From JBLNBU01 sp050260215 (GTDB taxonomy: Bacteria > Pseudomonadota > Alphaproteobacteria > Rhodospirillales > Magnetospirillaceae), in the NCBI GenBank assembly GCA_050260215.1, contig JBLNBU010000012.1, forward strand, positions 1-17,338: DNA of 17,338 nucleotides, written 5' to 3'. Below the pieces are notes generated by a model. That model did not search any database and was not told where the DNA came from. It saw nothing but the letters and a program-made list of their open reading frames with translations. How positions within the stretch are numbered: position 1 is the stretch's first letter; each line of letters begins with the position of its first letter. Shown here piece by piece: positions 1-7,235 of the stretch. The position numbers were made by a program, and so were the translations under genes.

Positions 1-2
1 GG

Positions 3-824
3 ACCGCCTCGTACCTGTCGGTCGAGCGTATCGCCGTCGCCTTCGGCCTGTTCGAGCTGGCCTTCGTCTACATCGCCGTCAACGCCAGCCCCGACGCGGG
101 CGCGCTGGCGGCCGGGCTTCGCGACATTCCGCTGACCGAGCCGCGTTATCTGTACCTGGTCACCGCCAACATCGGCGCGGTGATCATGCCGTGGATGGTG
201 TTCTTCCAGCAGTCGGCGGTGGTCGAGAAGGGCCTGGGCCCCGACTACCTGCACATGGCCCGCATCGAGACGGCGCTGGGCGCGGTGCTGACCCAGGCGG
301 TGATGGCCTCGGTGCTGGTCGCCGCCGCGTCCACCATCGGGGCCGGCGGCGAGGGCGCCACCCTGGACACGGTCCAGCAGATCTCGGACACCCTGGTGCC
401 GGTGCTGGGCTGGACCATGGGCCGGGCGGTGTTCGTGCTGGGCATGAGCGGGGCGGCCCTGGTCGCCACCATCGTGGTGTCGCTGACCGCCGCGTGGACG
501 GTGGCCGAGGTCGCCGGCTATCGCCGCTCGCTGGCCGACCACCCGCGCGAGGCGCCGGGCTTCTACGGCATCTTCACCGCCTGCCTGGTGGTAGCCGGCG
601 CCCTGGTCGCCTCGGGCGCCAACCTGGTCGAGCTGTCCATCGCCGTCGAGGTGGTCAACGCCTTGCTGCTGCCCTGCGTGCTGGGCTTCCTGTTCGCCCT
701 GTCGCGCAGCGCCCTGCCTGAATCCCACCGCCTGAAAGGCGCCTATGCCTGGGTGGCGGGCGCCGTGCTGCTGGCCACCGCCCTTTTCGGCGTCGCCGCC
801 GGCCTGATCGGCGTGTTCGGCTAG
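3..824 (+). CDS. NRAMP-family divalent metal ion transporter, C-terminal part (5' truncated)
   Basis: The reading frame is open from the left window edge, so the start lies outside; 273 codons are visible. NRAMP proteins are proton-coupled Mn2+/Fe2+ importers of the inner membrane. The segment GAVIMPWMVFFQQSAVVEKG, directly after a predicted helix, matches the conserved middle region of the family (the NRAMP 'GAvimPhnlf.qSa.v' region, here in the branch with PWM in place of PHN). At least five hydrophobic segments follow up to the C-terminus. The PWM variant suggests an NRAMP-related transporter whose metal preference may differ from classical MntH, so I give no symbol. The gene ends with TAG at 822-824, immediately followed by the stop of the convergent DUF2270 gene. 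Family assignment is good; substrate is inferred. Confidence 0.82.
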   Translation, partial: TASYLSVERIAVAFGLFELAFVYIAVNASPDAGALAAGLRDIPLTEPRYLYLVTANIGAVIMPWMVFFQQSAVVEKGLGPDYLHMARIETALGAVLTQAVMASVLVAAASTIGAGGEGATLDTVQQISDTLVPVLGWTMGRAVFVLGMSGAALVATIVVSLTAAWTVAEVAGYRRSLADHPREAPGFYGIFTACLVVAGALVASGANLVELSIAVEVVNALLLPCVLGFLFALSRSALPESHRLKGAYAWVAGAVLLATALFGVAAGLIGVFG

Positions 825-1538
825 CTAGCCCGGGCCGCCGCGCGCCAATTCCAGCACCCGGTCCTTGTGGGGCCGTTCCGGCCGCGACCGGTTGCCACCG
901 CGGCGCGAACGGAAGGTCATGTAGGCGATGGCCATCCACGAGGCGTGGAACAGCACGCCCACCACCACCACCACCTGCCCGGGCACCGGGCCGACGGCGG
1001 TGCGTTCCCACAGGTCCGACCACGACGACACCGTGAAGGGGTGGGTCAGCACCTTGCCCAGGTACGCCGCCATCTGGATCAGGAAGATGTAGCCGTAGTT
1101 GCGCCGCAGCCGCCGCCCCAGCGCTTCCCTGAAGGTGATGTGGAGCTGCGGGTCGATGTAGTCGGCGTACAGGATCTCGTTCCACTTGTTGGTGAAGGTC
1201 AGCCCGTGGCCGAGCAGGATGGGCCCGAAGAAATTGGTCTCGAGGATGTGGGCGCGGATGCGCCAGAAGTCGAAGAAGCGATAGCGCCTGGCCTCGATGG
1301 ACAGGAACACCGCCACCAGCAGCGACACCAGCAGCAGCGGCAACGGCGAGGCGCTGGCCGAACTGAAGGTCAGCGACATGGCCAACCCAGTCGTGACCAC
1401 CGCCCAGTTGGTGGTGGTGTCCAGCCGCGTCCGCCACACCGTGCTGCGATAAAGCTCGCCCCGGTACAGGTGGGCCAGCGCCGCGATGTCGGCGGCGCTG
1501 AACTCGGGCGGATGGGTCATCTGCGGGTCGGCATTCAT
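825..1538 (-). CDS. DUF2270 family integral membrane protein
   Basis: The protein has 237 aa and belongs to the predicted inner-membrane family DUF2270, whose function is unknown. It shows a charged N-terminal part, two close hydrophobic helices (about 43-60 and 65-80), a conserved cytoplasmic-type segment with EARRYRFFDFWRIRAHILE (82-100) followed by NFFGPIL, and two further hydrophobic segments (about 149-165 and 186-207). The basic C-terminal tail is probably cytoplasmic. The start ATG at 1538 overlaps the TGA of the upstream MFS gene in an ATGA arrangement (1535-1538), so translation is probably coupled and the two proteins may act together. A second ATG lies six codons downstream. The stop abuts the convergent transporter gene. 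I infer a role alongside the MFS permease from the overlap only. Confidence 0.85.
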   Translation of the reverse strand: MNADPQMTHPPEFSAADIAALAHLYRGELYRSTVWRTRLDTTTNWAVVTTGLAMSLTFSSASASPLPLLLVSLLVAVFLSIEARRYRFFDFWRIRAHILETNFFGPILLGHGLTFTNKWNEILYADYIDPQLHITFREALGRRLRRNYGYIFLIQMAAYLGKVLTHPFTVSSWSDLWERTAVGPVPGQVVVVVGVLFHASWMAIAYMTFRSRRGGNRSRPERPHKDRVLELARGGPG

Positions 1539-2842
1539 CGTGCCACCGAAGGCTCCTCGAGCGGCTTGGTCGGATCGATGCGCAACGACAGCAGCACGCC
1601 CAGGCCCAGCAGGACCACCGACGCCCAGAATGGCAGCTGCCAGCTCCCGGTGCGGTCCACCAAATAGCCGAACACCGCCGGCGACAGGATGCCGGCGATG
1701 CCGAAGCCGGTGTTCATCAGCCCGCCCGCCGTCCCGGCATAGCGCGGCGCCAGGTCCATGGGCAGCGCCCACAGCACCGCGTTGGTCAGCTCGAGGAAGA
1801 AGAACGCCAGGCTGAGGCAGACGGTGACCACGGCCAGGTTGTGGATGAACAGGCACGGCACCAGGAAGGCGAACGACCCGGCCAGCCCCACCACCAGGTT
1901 CGCCCGGCGCGCCACCTTGATGTTGCCGGTGCGCACCAATATCTGGTCGGACACCACGCCCCCCACCGTGTCGCCGACCACGCCGGCCAGCAGGATACCG
2001 GCCGAGAACCACACGAACTTCTTGATGGACAGGCCGTAGCTGTTGGCCAGGAACGACGGCAGCCAGGTGAGATACACCCACAGCGTCCAGCCGTAGCAGA
2101 AGTCGACCAGGGTCACCGGCAGGATCTTGCGGATCAATGGCCCCCAGGGGATGTGCGGCCGCGCGCCTGCCACCTGCTGCGGCGGCAGGTCGGCCAGTTC
2201 GTCGTCGGTCATCTTCGGGTTGGCATGGGGATCGTCGCGGAAGAACCACACCCACCACACCACCCAGATCAGGCTGAGCACGCCCAGCAGCACGAACGAG
2301 GCCCGCCAGCTGTGGGTCAGGATGATGGCCCCGACGATGGGCGGGGTGATGGCATTGCCGATGCGGGCGAACGAGTGGGTGACGCCCTGGGCGAAGGCCC
2401 GGCGCCATGGCGGCAGCCAGGTGGCCATGGCCTTGGTGGCGGTGGGGAAGGTCGCCCCCTCGCCAAAGCCCAGCATCAGGCGCGAGATGAACAGCACCGC
2501 CAGCCCGTTGGCCAGGCCGGTCAATGCCGTCGACACCGCCCACAGGGCGCCCACCACGCCCAGCACCACGCGCGGGCCGAAGCGGTCGCCCAGCCAGCCG
2601 CCGAACGGCTGCAACAGGCCGTAGGGAATGGCGAAGGCCGAGAACACCAGCCCCATCTCGGTCTCGGACAGGCCCAGGTCGCGGCGCATGAACGGCGCCG
2701 CTGTGGCGATGTTGACCCGGTCCATGTAGGTGATCAGGTACATCATGCACAGGCCGCCCAGCACCACCGTCGCCGGCGACACCAGGCGGGCGACCACCGT
2801 GCGGCGGGCGGCATGGGTCGGGGGAGTTGCGGTCGTCGCCAT
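1535..2842 (-). CDS. MFS transporter, anion:cation symporter-like (ACS family)
   Basis: The protein has 435 aa, the usual length for a 12-helix major facilitator. After a short hydrophilic N-terminus, helix 1 ends in YMDRVNIATAAPFM (39-52), typical of the anion:cation symporter branch (hexuronate, glucarate and galactonate permease relatives). The loop between helices 2 and 3 carries the MFS signature GGWLGDRFGPR (81-91), and RLMLGFGEGATFP (121-133) is the conserved helix 4 segment. A central cytoplasmic loop (about 200-235) separates the two six-helix halves. An organic-acid substrate is inferred from family. The ATG at 2842 is chosen because a strong AGGAGG sits 5 bases upstream, inside the 13-base gap to the CBS gene. 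It overlaps the downstream DUF2270 gene by 4 bases. Confidence 0.9.
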   Translation of the reverse strand: MATTATPPTHAARRTVVARLVSPATVVLGGLCMMYLITYMDRVNIATAAPFMRRDLGLSETEMGLVFSAFAIPYGLLQPFGGWLGDRFGPRVVLGVVGALWAVSTALTGLANGLAVLFISRLMLGFGEGATFPTATKAMATWLPPWRRAFAQGVTHSFARIGNAITPPIVGAIILTHSWRASFVLLGVLSLIWVVWWVWFFRDDPHANPKMTDDELADLPPQQVAGARPHIPWGPLIRKILPVTLVDFCYGWTLWVYLTWLPSFLANSYGLSIKKFVWFSAGILLAGVVGDTVGGVVSDQILVRTGNIKVARRANLVVGLAGSFAFLVPCLFIHNLAVVTVCLSLAFFFLELTNAVLWALPMDLAPRYAGTAGGLMNTGFGIAGILSPAVFGYLVDRTGSWQLPFWASVVLLGLGVLLSLRIDPTKPLEEPSVAR

Positions 2843-2855
2843 GTCTTCCTCCTGA

Positions 2856-3551
2856 CTAGTCGGCCCACAGGCGCAACGGCGCCACCACCAGGTGGTCCTT
2901 GACCTCGCGCACCCCGGCGGTGCTTTGGGCGGCGGCCACCACCGCATCGCGGCGGGCGTCCGAGCGCACCACGCCCCACAGGTCGACTGCGCCCTGTTCG
3001 GTGACCAGCACGCTGACCTGGCCGACGGCGATGCCGGCATCGGCCAGGCTGTCCAGGATGCGCCGGCGGATGTCGGCGTCGGACCCGGCCACCGCCTTGT
3101 CCAGCTTGCCGGCCGCCGCCACCAGGCCGCGGACCACGTCCGAGCGGCTGACCACGCCGATGGGCCGGCAGTCGTCGTCGACCACCACCACCCGCTTGAT
3201 GCGGCGTTCCTCGAGCATGCTGGCGATGTCGGGCAAGGCGCGGTCCTCGGTGACGGTGACCACCGGCCTGGTCATGACGTCGCTGGCGTGGCGGCCGCGG
3301 CCGCGCACGAATTCGCGGGCGACGTGCTCCTCGTTGAGCAGCGACAGCCATTTCGACGGCTTGGGCGCATTGCCGATCTCGTGGCGGCGCAGCAGGTCGG
3401 CCTCGCTGACGATGCCGACCACGCGGCCGCCGGCGTCGACGATGGGCACCGCGCTGATGCGATTGTCGACCATCAGCCGGGCGATGTCGGCGACAGTGGC
3501 CTCGGACCGCGCGGTGACCACACGGCGGCTCATCACGTCCTTGGCTTGCAT
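2856..3551 (-). CDS. CBS-CBS-BON domain protein
   Basis: The protein has 231 aa and is probably cytoplasmic. CBS 1 covers about residues 3-58 (AKDVMSRRVVT start, SEADLL end), and CBS 2 covers about 89-145 (ASDVMTRPVVT start, SRSDVV end). A BON domain covers about 157-225 and contains the typical SDADIRRRILDSL start and the V.G.V.S...R..AV core. Paired CBS domains form a Bateman module that usually binds adenine nucleotides or other adenosyl ligands. BON domains are usually linked to membranes or envelopes, although this copy has no signal peptide. The start at 3551 is supported by GGAGGA about 9 bases upstream. The gene is first in a leftward operon with the MFS and DUF2270 genes, so a ligand-sensing role for the transporter is plausible but inferred. 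Confidence 0.88.
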   Translation of the reverse strand: MQAKDVMSRRVVTARSEATVADIARLMVDNRISAVPIVDAGGRVVGIVSEADLLRRHEIGNAPKPSKWLSLLNEEHVAREFVRGRGRHASDVMTRPVVTVTEDRALPDIASMLEERRIKRVVVVDDDCRPIGVVSRSDVVRGLVAAAGKLDKAVAGSDADIRRRILDSLADAGIAVGQVSVLVTEQGAVDLWGVVRSDARRDAVVAAAQSTAGVREVKDHLVVAPLRLWAD

Positions 3552-3666
3552 GACGGCGTTCCTCCGCGCGCGTTTTCTACCGTCCAACACCGGCCGCAGG
3601 GACGACGTTCGCGCGCGATTGCGATGGGTAAGGGGTTGTTGACGAAGTCGCGCCAAGCTGCCGCCC

Positions 3667-4002
3667 ATGACCTGCTCACGGACTGCCATCCGGACTTTCC
3701 TGGCCGGGGAATCGGCCACCGTCGCCGCCGCCATCGAGGCCGAGCGGCTGCCCAGGCTGCGCTATGACCTGATGGAGCGCATGGGCGTGCTGGAATTGCC
3801 CCGGGCCGAGGCCGAAGGGGTCAGGCGCATCTTCGGCGAGGAGTTCGACGCCCTGGTCCGCCTGCAGGCCCATCGCGCCACCGTGGGCGGGCTGGGCCGC
3901 GTGCTGCTGTGGCTGCTGCTCGGCCTGCTGGTGGTGCTGGTCCTGCTCGACCTCGGCTGGGCCACCGGCCTGGACACCAGCCAGCTGTTCTTCCTGGACT
4001 AG
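3667..4002 (+). CDS. small single-pass membrane protein, function unknown
   Basis: The protein has 111 aa and I do not recognise a family. The first 70 residues are soluble, charged and probably helical (for example RYDLMERMGVLELPRAEAEG, 32-51). They are followed by one strongly hydrophobic Leu/Val-rich segment at about 75-96 and a short tail ending in FFLD. There is no signal peptide, so the topology resembles a C-terminally anchored protein. Codon use matches the neighbours, with almost every third position G or C, which supports a real gene. No clear ribosome binding site precedes the ATG, so the start is uncertain. It diverges from the CBS gene across about 115 bases, and its stop overlaps the stop of the convergent response regulator by 4 bases. 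Confidence 0.65.
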   Translation: MTCSRTAIRTFLAGESATVAAAIEAERLPRLRYDLMERMGVLELPRAEAEGVRRIFGEEFDALVRLQAHRATVGGLGRVLLWLLLGLLVVLVLLDLGWATGLDTSQLFFLD

Positions 4003-4604
4003 GACGGCGTCCCGACGTCGGTCTCCTTGCCCCAGTCGGCGGGCAGCGGCCTCACCGGCAAGCGGCCCGGAAGGTGGCGACGGTCTGGCCCACTGTGAAG
4101 CTCGGCGTGGAAGCGGCGCTCGACGTAGCGGGTATCCCGGCGCCGCTCGGCACGCGTCCACTCGGCCTGGTGGCGGCGCCGGTCAGGGCCGAAATAGCTG
4201 CCGCTATGCACGAACGGGCGCGGATGCTGAACCACCGAGCGCAGCCGGCTGGCCACCACCTGCGGCGGGAAGGGCTTCAGCATGTATTCGGTGACACCGA
4301 CGTCGCGGGCGGCCCGGATATGGTCGAAGTCGCCATAGGCAGTCATCACCACCACCGGAATGAACGGATTGTGGCTGTCGGGCGAACGGATGATACGCAC
4401 CAGGGCGATGGCGTCGGTGGCCTCCGACCAGTCCGAGAACACCACGTCGAACGGCTGCTTAGCCAGGATCAGCAGCCCCGCCTCCAGCGTCGGCACGGTC
4501 AGGACGTGGCCGATCTTGAGGCTGACGATGATTTCGCGCAGCAACCGGCGTCCCAGCTGGTGCGGCTCGATCACGAGGATCGACACTTCGCCGACGTCGA
4601 CCAT
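3999..4604 (-). CDS. atypical single-domain response regulator with GPDRR tail
   Basis: The protein has 201 aa. A CheY-like receiver covers about residues 6-125, with the phospho-acceptor Asp58 in VVFSDWS, Thr88 in VVVMTAY and Lys110 in LKPF all present. The usual acidic pair after strand 1 is reduced to a single Glu13 in ILVIEPHQ. This should weaken Mg2+ binding and change phosphorylation behaviour. The C-terminal 75 residues are basic and carry two related motifs, FGPDRRRH (138-145) and SGPDRRH (171-177), with no DNA-binding or enzymatic domain that I recognise. The ATG at 4604 is preferred over an ATG nine codons upstream because AAGGGG lies about 8 bases before it. No histidine kinase is adjacent. 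It may act by protein contact, by analogy with CheY-type regulators. Confidence 0.83.
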   Translation of the reverse strand: MVDVGEVSILVIEPHQLGRRLLREIIVSLKIGHVLTVPTLEAGLLILAKQPFDVVFSDWSEATDAIALVRIIRSPDSHNPFIPVVVMTAYGDFDHIRAARDVGVTEYMLKPFPPQVVASRLRSVVQHPRPFVHSGSYFGPDRRRHQAEWTRAERRRDTRYVERRFHAELHSGPDRRHLPGRLPVRPLPADWGKETDVGTPS

Positions 4605-4655
4605 GGCGGCACCCCTTCGCAGCCTGCCCACCTCAAGGCGATTGTACCGCGCGGG

Positions 4656-4674
4656 GCATGGCGAAAACCCATGC
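4656..4674 (-). terminator. short hairpin after the GNAT-like gene
   Basis: GCATGG and CCATGC form a perfect 6-bp stem around a 7-base loop, 21 bases past the stop of the leftward GNAT-like gene. No T run follows, so it is at best a weak terminator or an RNA 3'-end stabiliser. Confidence 0.25.
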
Positions 4675-4694
4675 GAGTTATGCGGCCCTGGGTT

Positions 4695-5828
4695 TCACTG
4701 GGCCTGGCGATAGGGTCCTGCCTCCGCCTCGATTTCGGCCCGGACCGCGGCGGCCTCGTGGTCGATGAAGCGGGCGACGGCGCGGCGCAGGGCGGGATCG
4801 GCGATCCAGTGGGCCGACCAGGTGGGAACCGGCAGGTAGCCGCGGCTGACCTTGTGCTCGCCCTGGGCGCCGGCCTCGACCCGCTTCAGGCCGTGGGCCA
4901 GGGCGAAATCGACGGCTCGGTAGTAGCACAACTCGAAATGCAGGAACGGCACCTCGCGCGGGGCGGCCCAGTTGCGGCCGTACAAGGTGTCGCCGCCCAC
5001 CATGTTGAAGGCGGCGGCCACCGGGCGGCCGTCGTCCTCGGCCCACATCAGCACCACCCGCTCGGCCAGCGACGACGCCGACAATTCCTCGAAGAAGGCC
5101 CGCTTCAGATAGGCCTCGCCCCACTTGCGGTCGACGGTGGCGGCGTAGAAGCGGTGAAAGACATCCCAGTGGTGCGAGGTCACCTCGCGCCCGACCAGGG
5201 TGCGCAGGCGCAGTCCGCTGGCCGCCACCTCGGCCCGCTCGCGGCGGATCTGCTTGCGCTTGCGCGAGGCCAGCGCCGCCAGGAAGTCGTCGAAGCTGTC
5301 CCAGCCGCGGTTGTGCCAGTGGTACTGCAGGCCGGTGCGCACCAGGAAGCCGTGGCGTTCCAGCAGGCGGCACTCGTCCTCGCCGGCGAAGGTGACGTGG
5401 ACCGAGCTGACCGCCAGCTTGCGGGCCAGCTCGACCATGGCGCCGGCCAGGGCCTCGGGCGCGCCGGGCAGGCGCGGGCCGGGCACGGGCGTGAACGGCA
5501 CCGCGCCCTGCAGCTTGGGATAGTAGCGCCCGCCGGCGCGGTGGTAGGCTTCGGCCCAGCCCCAGTCGAAGACGTATTCGCCGTAAGAGTGGCTTTTCAG
5601 GTAGAGGGGGGCTCGGCCCACCACCTTGCCGGCGCTGTCCTCGGCCACCAAATGGCGCGGCAGCCAGCCGGTTTCCGCCGTGGCCGATCCCGAGCGCTCC
5701 AGCGCGTCGAGGAAGGCGTGCGAGACGAAGGGATTGTCGGTGCCGGCGCAAGCGTCCCAGTCGGCGGCGGACAGGTCGGCGATGCGTCGCAGGACGGCGA
5801 CGCGGCAAGGATGCTGCGGATCGGACAT
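4695..5828 (-). CDS. COG3146-type GNAT/FemAB-like acyltransferase family protein
   Basis: The protein has 377 aa and is predicted to be cytosolic. It matches the COG3146 group (older label DUF482), which has a GNAT/FemAB-like fold and no firmly assigned substrate. Supporting segments are an N-terminal NPFVSHAFLDALE (32-44), then YGEYVFDWGWAEAYHRAG (82-99) with a following RYYPKLQGAVPFTPV, and in the second half LYGRNW, FLHFELCYYRAVDFA and the near-C-terminal EAGAQGEHKVSRGY. These tracts are the family hallmarks. The start is chosen at 5828; a second in-frame ATG two codons upstream (5834) sits closer to a GGGG tract and could be the real one. The gene is divergent from DUF445 with only about 34 bases between start codons. 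The acyl donor and acceptor are unknown. Confidence 0.85.
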   Translation of the reverse strand: MSDPQHPCRVAVLRRIADLSAADWDACAGTDNPFVSHAFLDALERSGSATAETGWLPRHLVAEDSAGKVVGRAPLYLKSHSYGEYVFDWGWAEAYHRAGGRYYPKLQGAVPFTPVPGPRLPGAPEALAGAMVELARKLAVSSVHVTFAGEDECRLLERHGFLVRTGLQYHWHNRGWDSFDDFLAALASRKRKQIRRERAEVAASGLRLRTLVGREVTSHHWDVFHRFYAATVDRKWGEAYLKRAFFEELSASSLAERVVLMWAEDDGRPVAAAFNMVGGDTLYGRNWAAPREVPFLHFELCYYRAVDFALAHGLKRVEAGAQGEHKVSRGYLPVPTWSAHWIADPALRRAVARFIDHEAAAVRAEIEAEAGPYRQAQ

Positions 5829-5862
5829 GAGCATGGGTTCCCCACTCGGCACCAAGCATGAC

Positions 5863-7155
5863 ATGAGGGCACCACCCTCGGAAACCAAGGACATCGTCGC
5901 CGTCGCCCACGCCCCCGACGAACGTGCCCGCGAACGCCGCCGCGAACTGGTGCGCATGCAGGCCTTCGCCACCGGCCTTTTGCTGTTGATGGCGGTGGTG
6001 TTCATCGCCTGCCGGATGTTCGAACCCCGCTGGCCCGCCCTTGCCTATCTGCGCGCCTTCGCAGAGGCCGGCATGGTCGGCGCCTGTGCCGACTGGTTCG
6101 CGGTGGTGGCGCTGTTCCGCCATCCCTTCGGCATCCCCATCCCCCACACCGCCATCGTGCCGCGCAACAAGGACCGCATCGGCCAGTCGCTGGGCGGCTT
6201 CATCTGCAACAACTTCCTGGCGCCCGAGGTGGTGTCGGCCAAGCTGGCGTCGCTGACGCTCGCCCACCGGGTCGCCGGCTGGCTGCGCACCCCCGAGAAC
6301 GCCGCCTTCGTCGCCCGGCGCTCGGCCGGCCTGCTGCCGCCCATGCTGGAAGCCCTGGAAGAAGAGCCGGTACGCCGCTTCTTCGGCGAGGCGGCGCGAC
6401 GCGGCATCGAGACCGTCGCCGCCGCCCCCCTGGCCGCCCGGGTGCTGTCGGTGCTGGTCGCCCACGGCCACCACCAGAAGCTGTTCGACCGCGCCGTCGA
6501 GATCGGCGAGGAGTTCCTGCTGCGCCACGCCGACATGATCCGCGCCAGGGTCGCCGCCAACAGCTATCGCTGGCTGCCGCGCTGGGTCGACGACCGGCTG
6601 GCCGACAAGGTGCTGACCGGCCTGCTCGACACCCTGGCCGAGATGCGCGCCCCCGACCATCCGTGGCGCGACACCTTCCACCAGGCCGCCCGCGACTTCA
6701 TCACCCGGCTGGCCGAGGACCCCGACACCCTGGCCCAGGGCGAGCGCATCAAGGCCGAGGTGCTGGCCAACCCGTTGGTCGAGGACTATTTCGACTCGTT
6801 GTGGACCGAGGTGAAGGGGCGCTTGAAGGCCGATCTGGCCGCCGACGAGGGCATGGTGCGCCAGGGGCTGGAACGCGCCCTGCTCGCCCTGGGCGCCCGC
6901 CTCGACGACGACCCGCGCATGCAGTCGATCCTGGACCGCTGGGTGCGACGCGCCATCGAGCGCTACGTGGTGCCCAACCGCGGCGAGATCGGCAGCTTCA
7001 TCGCCGGCGTGGTGGCCCGTTGGGATACCCGCACCCTGGTCGCCAAGCTGGAGCTGCAGGTGGGCAAGGACCTGCAGTACATCCGCATCAACGGAACCAT
7101 CGTCGGCGGCCTGGTCGGGCTGCTGATCTACGCGCTGGGACGGGCGGGAGGCTAG
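5863..7155 (+). CDS. DUF445 family membrane-anchored protein
   Basis: The protein has 430 aa and is a recognisable DUF445 family member, function unknown. A charged N-terminus precedes a hydrophobic helix (about 34-50). The family signature follows: ADWFAVVALFRHPFGIPIPH (76-95), then PRNKDRIG and GGFICNNFLAPE. The long middle part is charged and helical, and a second hydrophobic segment with IVGGLVGLLIYALG closes the C-terminus. The protein is therefore probably anchored at both ends, with a large extra-membrane domain. The start is uncertain. ATG 5863 is chosen because it leaves the divergent gene free, but in-frame ATGs at 5833 and 5827 would overlap that gene's start. No convincing ribosome binding site precedes any of them. 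Confidence 0.85.
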   Translation: MRAPPSETKDIVAVAHAPDERARERRRELVRMQAFATGLLLLMAVVFIACRMFEPRWPALAYLRAFAEAGMVGACADWFAVVALFRHPFGIPIPHTAIVPRNKDRIGQSLGGFICNNFLAPEVVSAKLASLTLAHRVAGWLRTPENAAFVARRSAGLLPPMLEALEEEPVRRFFGEAARRGIETVAAAPLAARVLSVLVAHGHHQKLFDRAVEIGEEFLLRHADMIRARVAANSYRWLPRWVDDRLADKVLTGLLDTLAEMRAPDHPWRDTFHQAARDFITRLAEDPDTLAQGERIKAEVLANPLVEDYFDSLWTEVKGRLKADLAADEGMVRQGLERALLALGARLDDDPRMQSILDRWVRRAIERYVVPNRGEIGSFIAGVVARWDTRTLVAKLELQVGKDLQYIRINGTIVGGLVGLLIYALGRAGG

Positions 7156-7170
7156 CAGATCACACACCTG

Positions 7171-7199
7171 TTCCCCATCCGCGACGGTTGGTGTATTGT
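7171..7199 (+). promoter_or_regulatory. weak candidate sigma-70-type promoter before the FAD oxidoreductase gene
   Basis: TTCCCC (7171-7176) and TATTGT (7194-7199) are spaced by 17 bases in the 80-base gap after DUF445. The -10-like hexamer is reasonable and the -35-like hexamer is poor. Read-through from DUF445 is an alternative. Confidence 0.25.
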
Positions 7200-7235
7200 C
7201 CGCGCCTTCGTTTTCGGCCCCCACGACAGCGCCCC

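Noticed and set aside
825..2750. A single 641-codon leftward frame that could suggest an MFS-DUF2270 fusion.
   Set aside because: The true MFS coding frame is different and ends with its own stop at 1535-1537. DUF2270 has its own ATG at 1538.
4678..7224. Very long leftward open frame (848 codons) across the GNAT-like and DUF445 region.
   Set aside because: Its translation is low-complexity and partly antisense to the recognisable DUF445 family protein. Long antisense frames are expected at this GC content.
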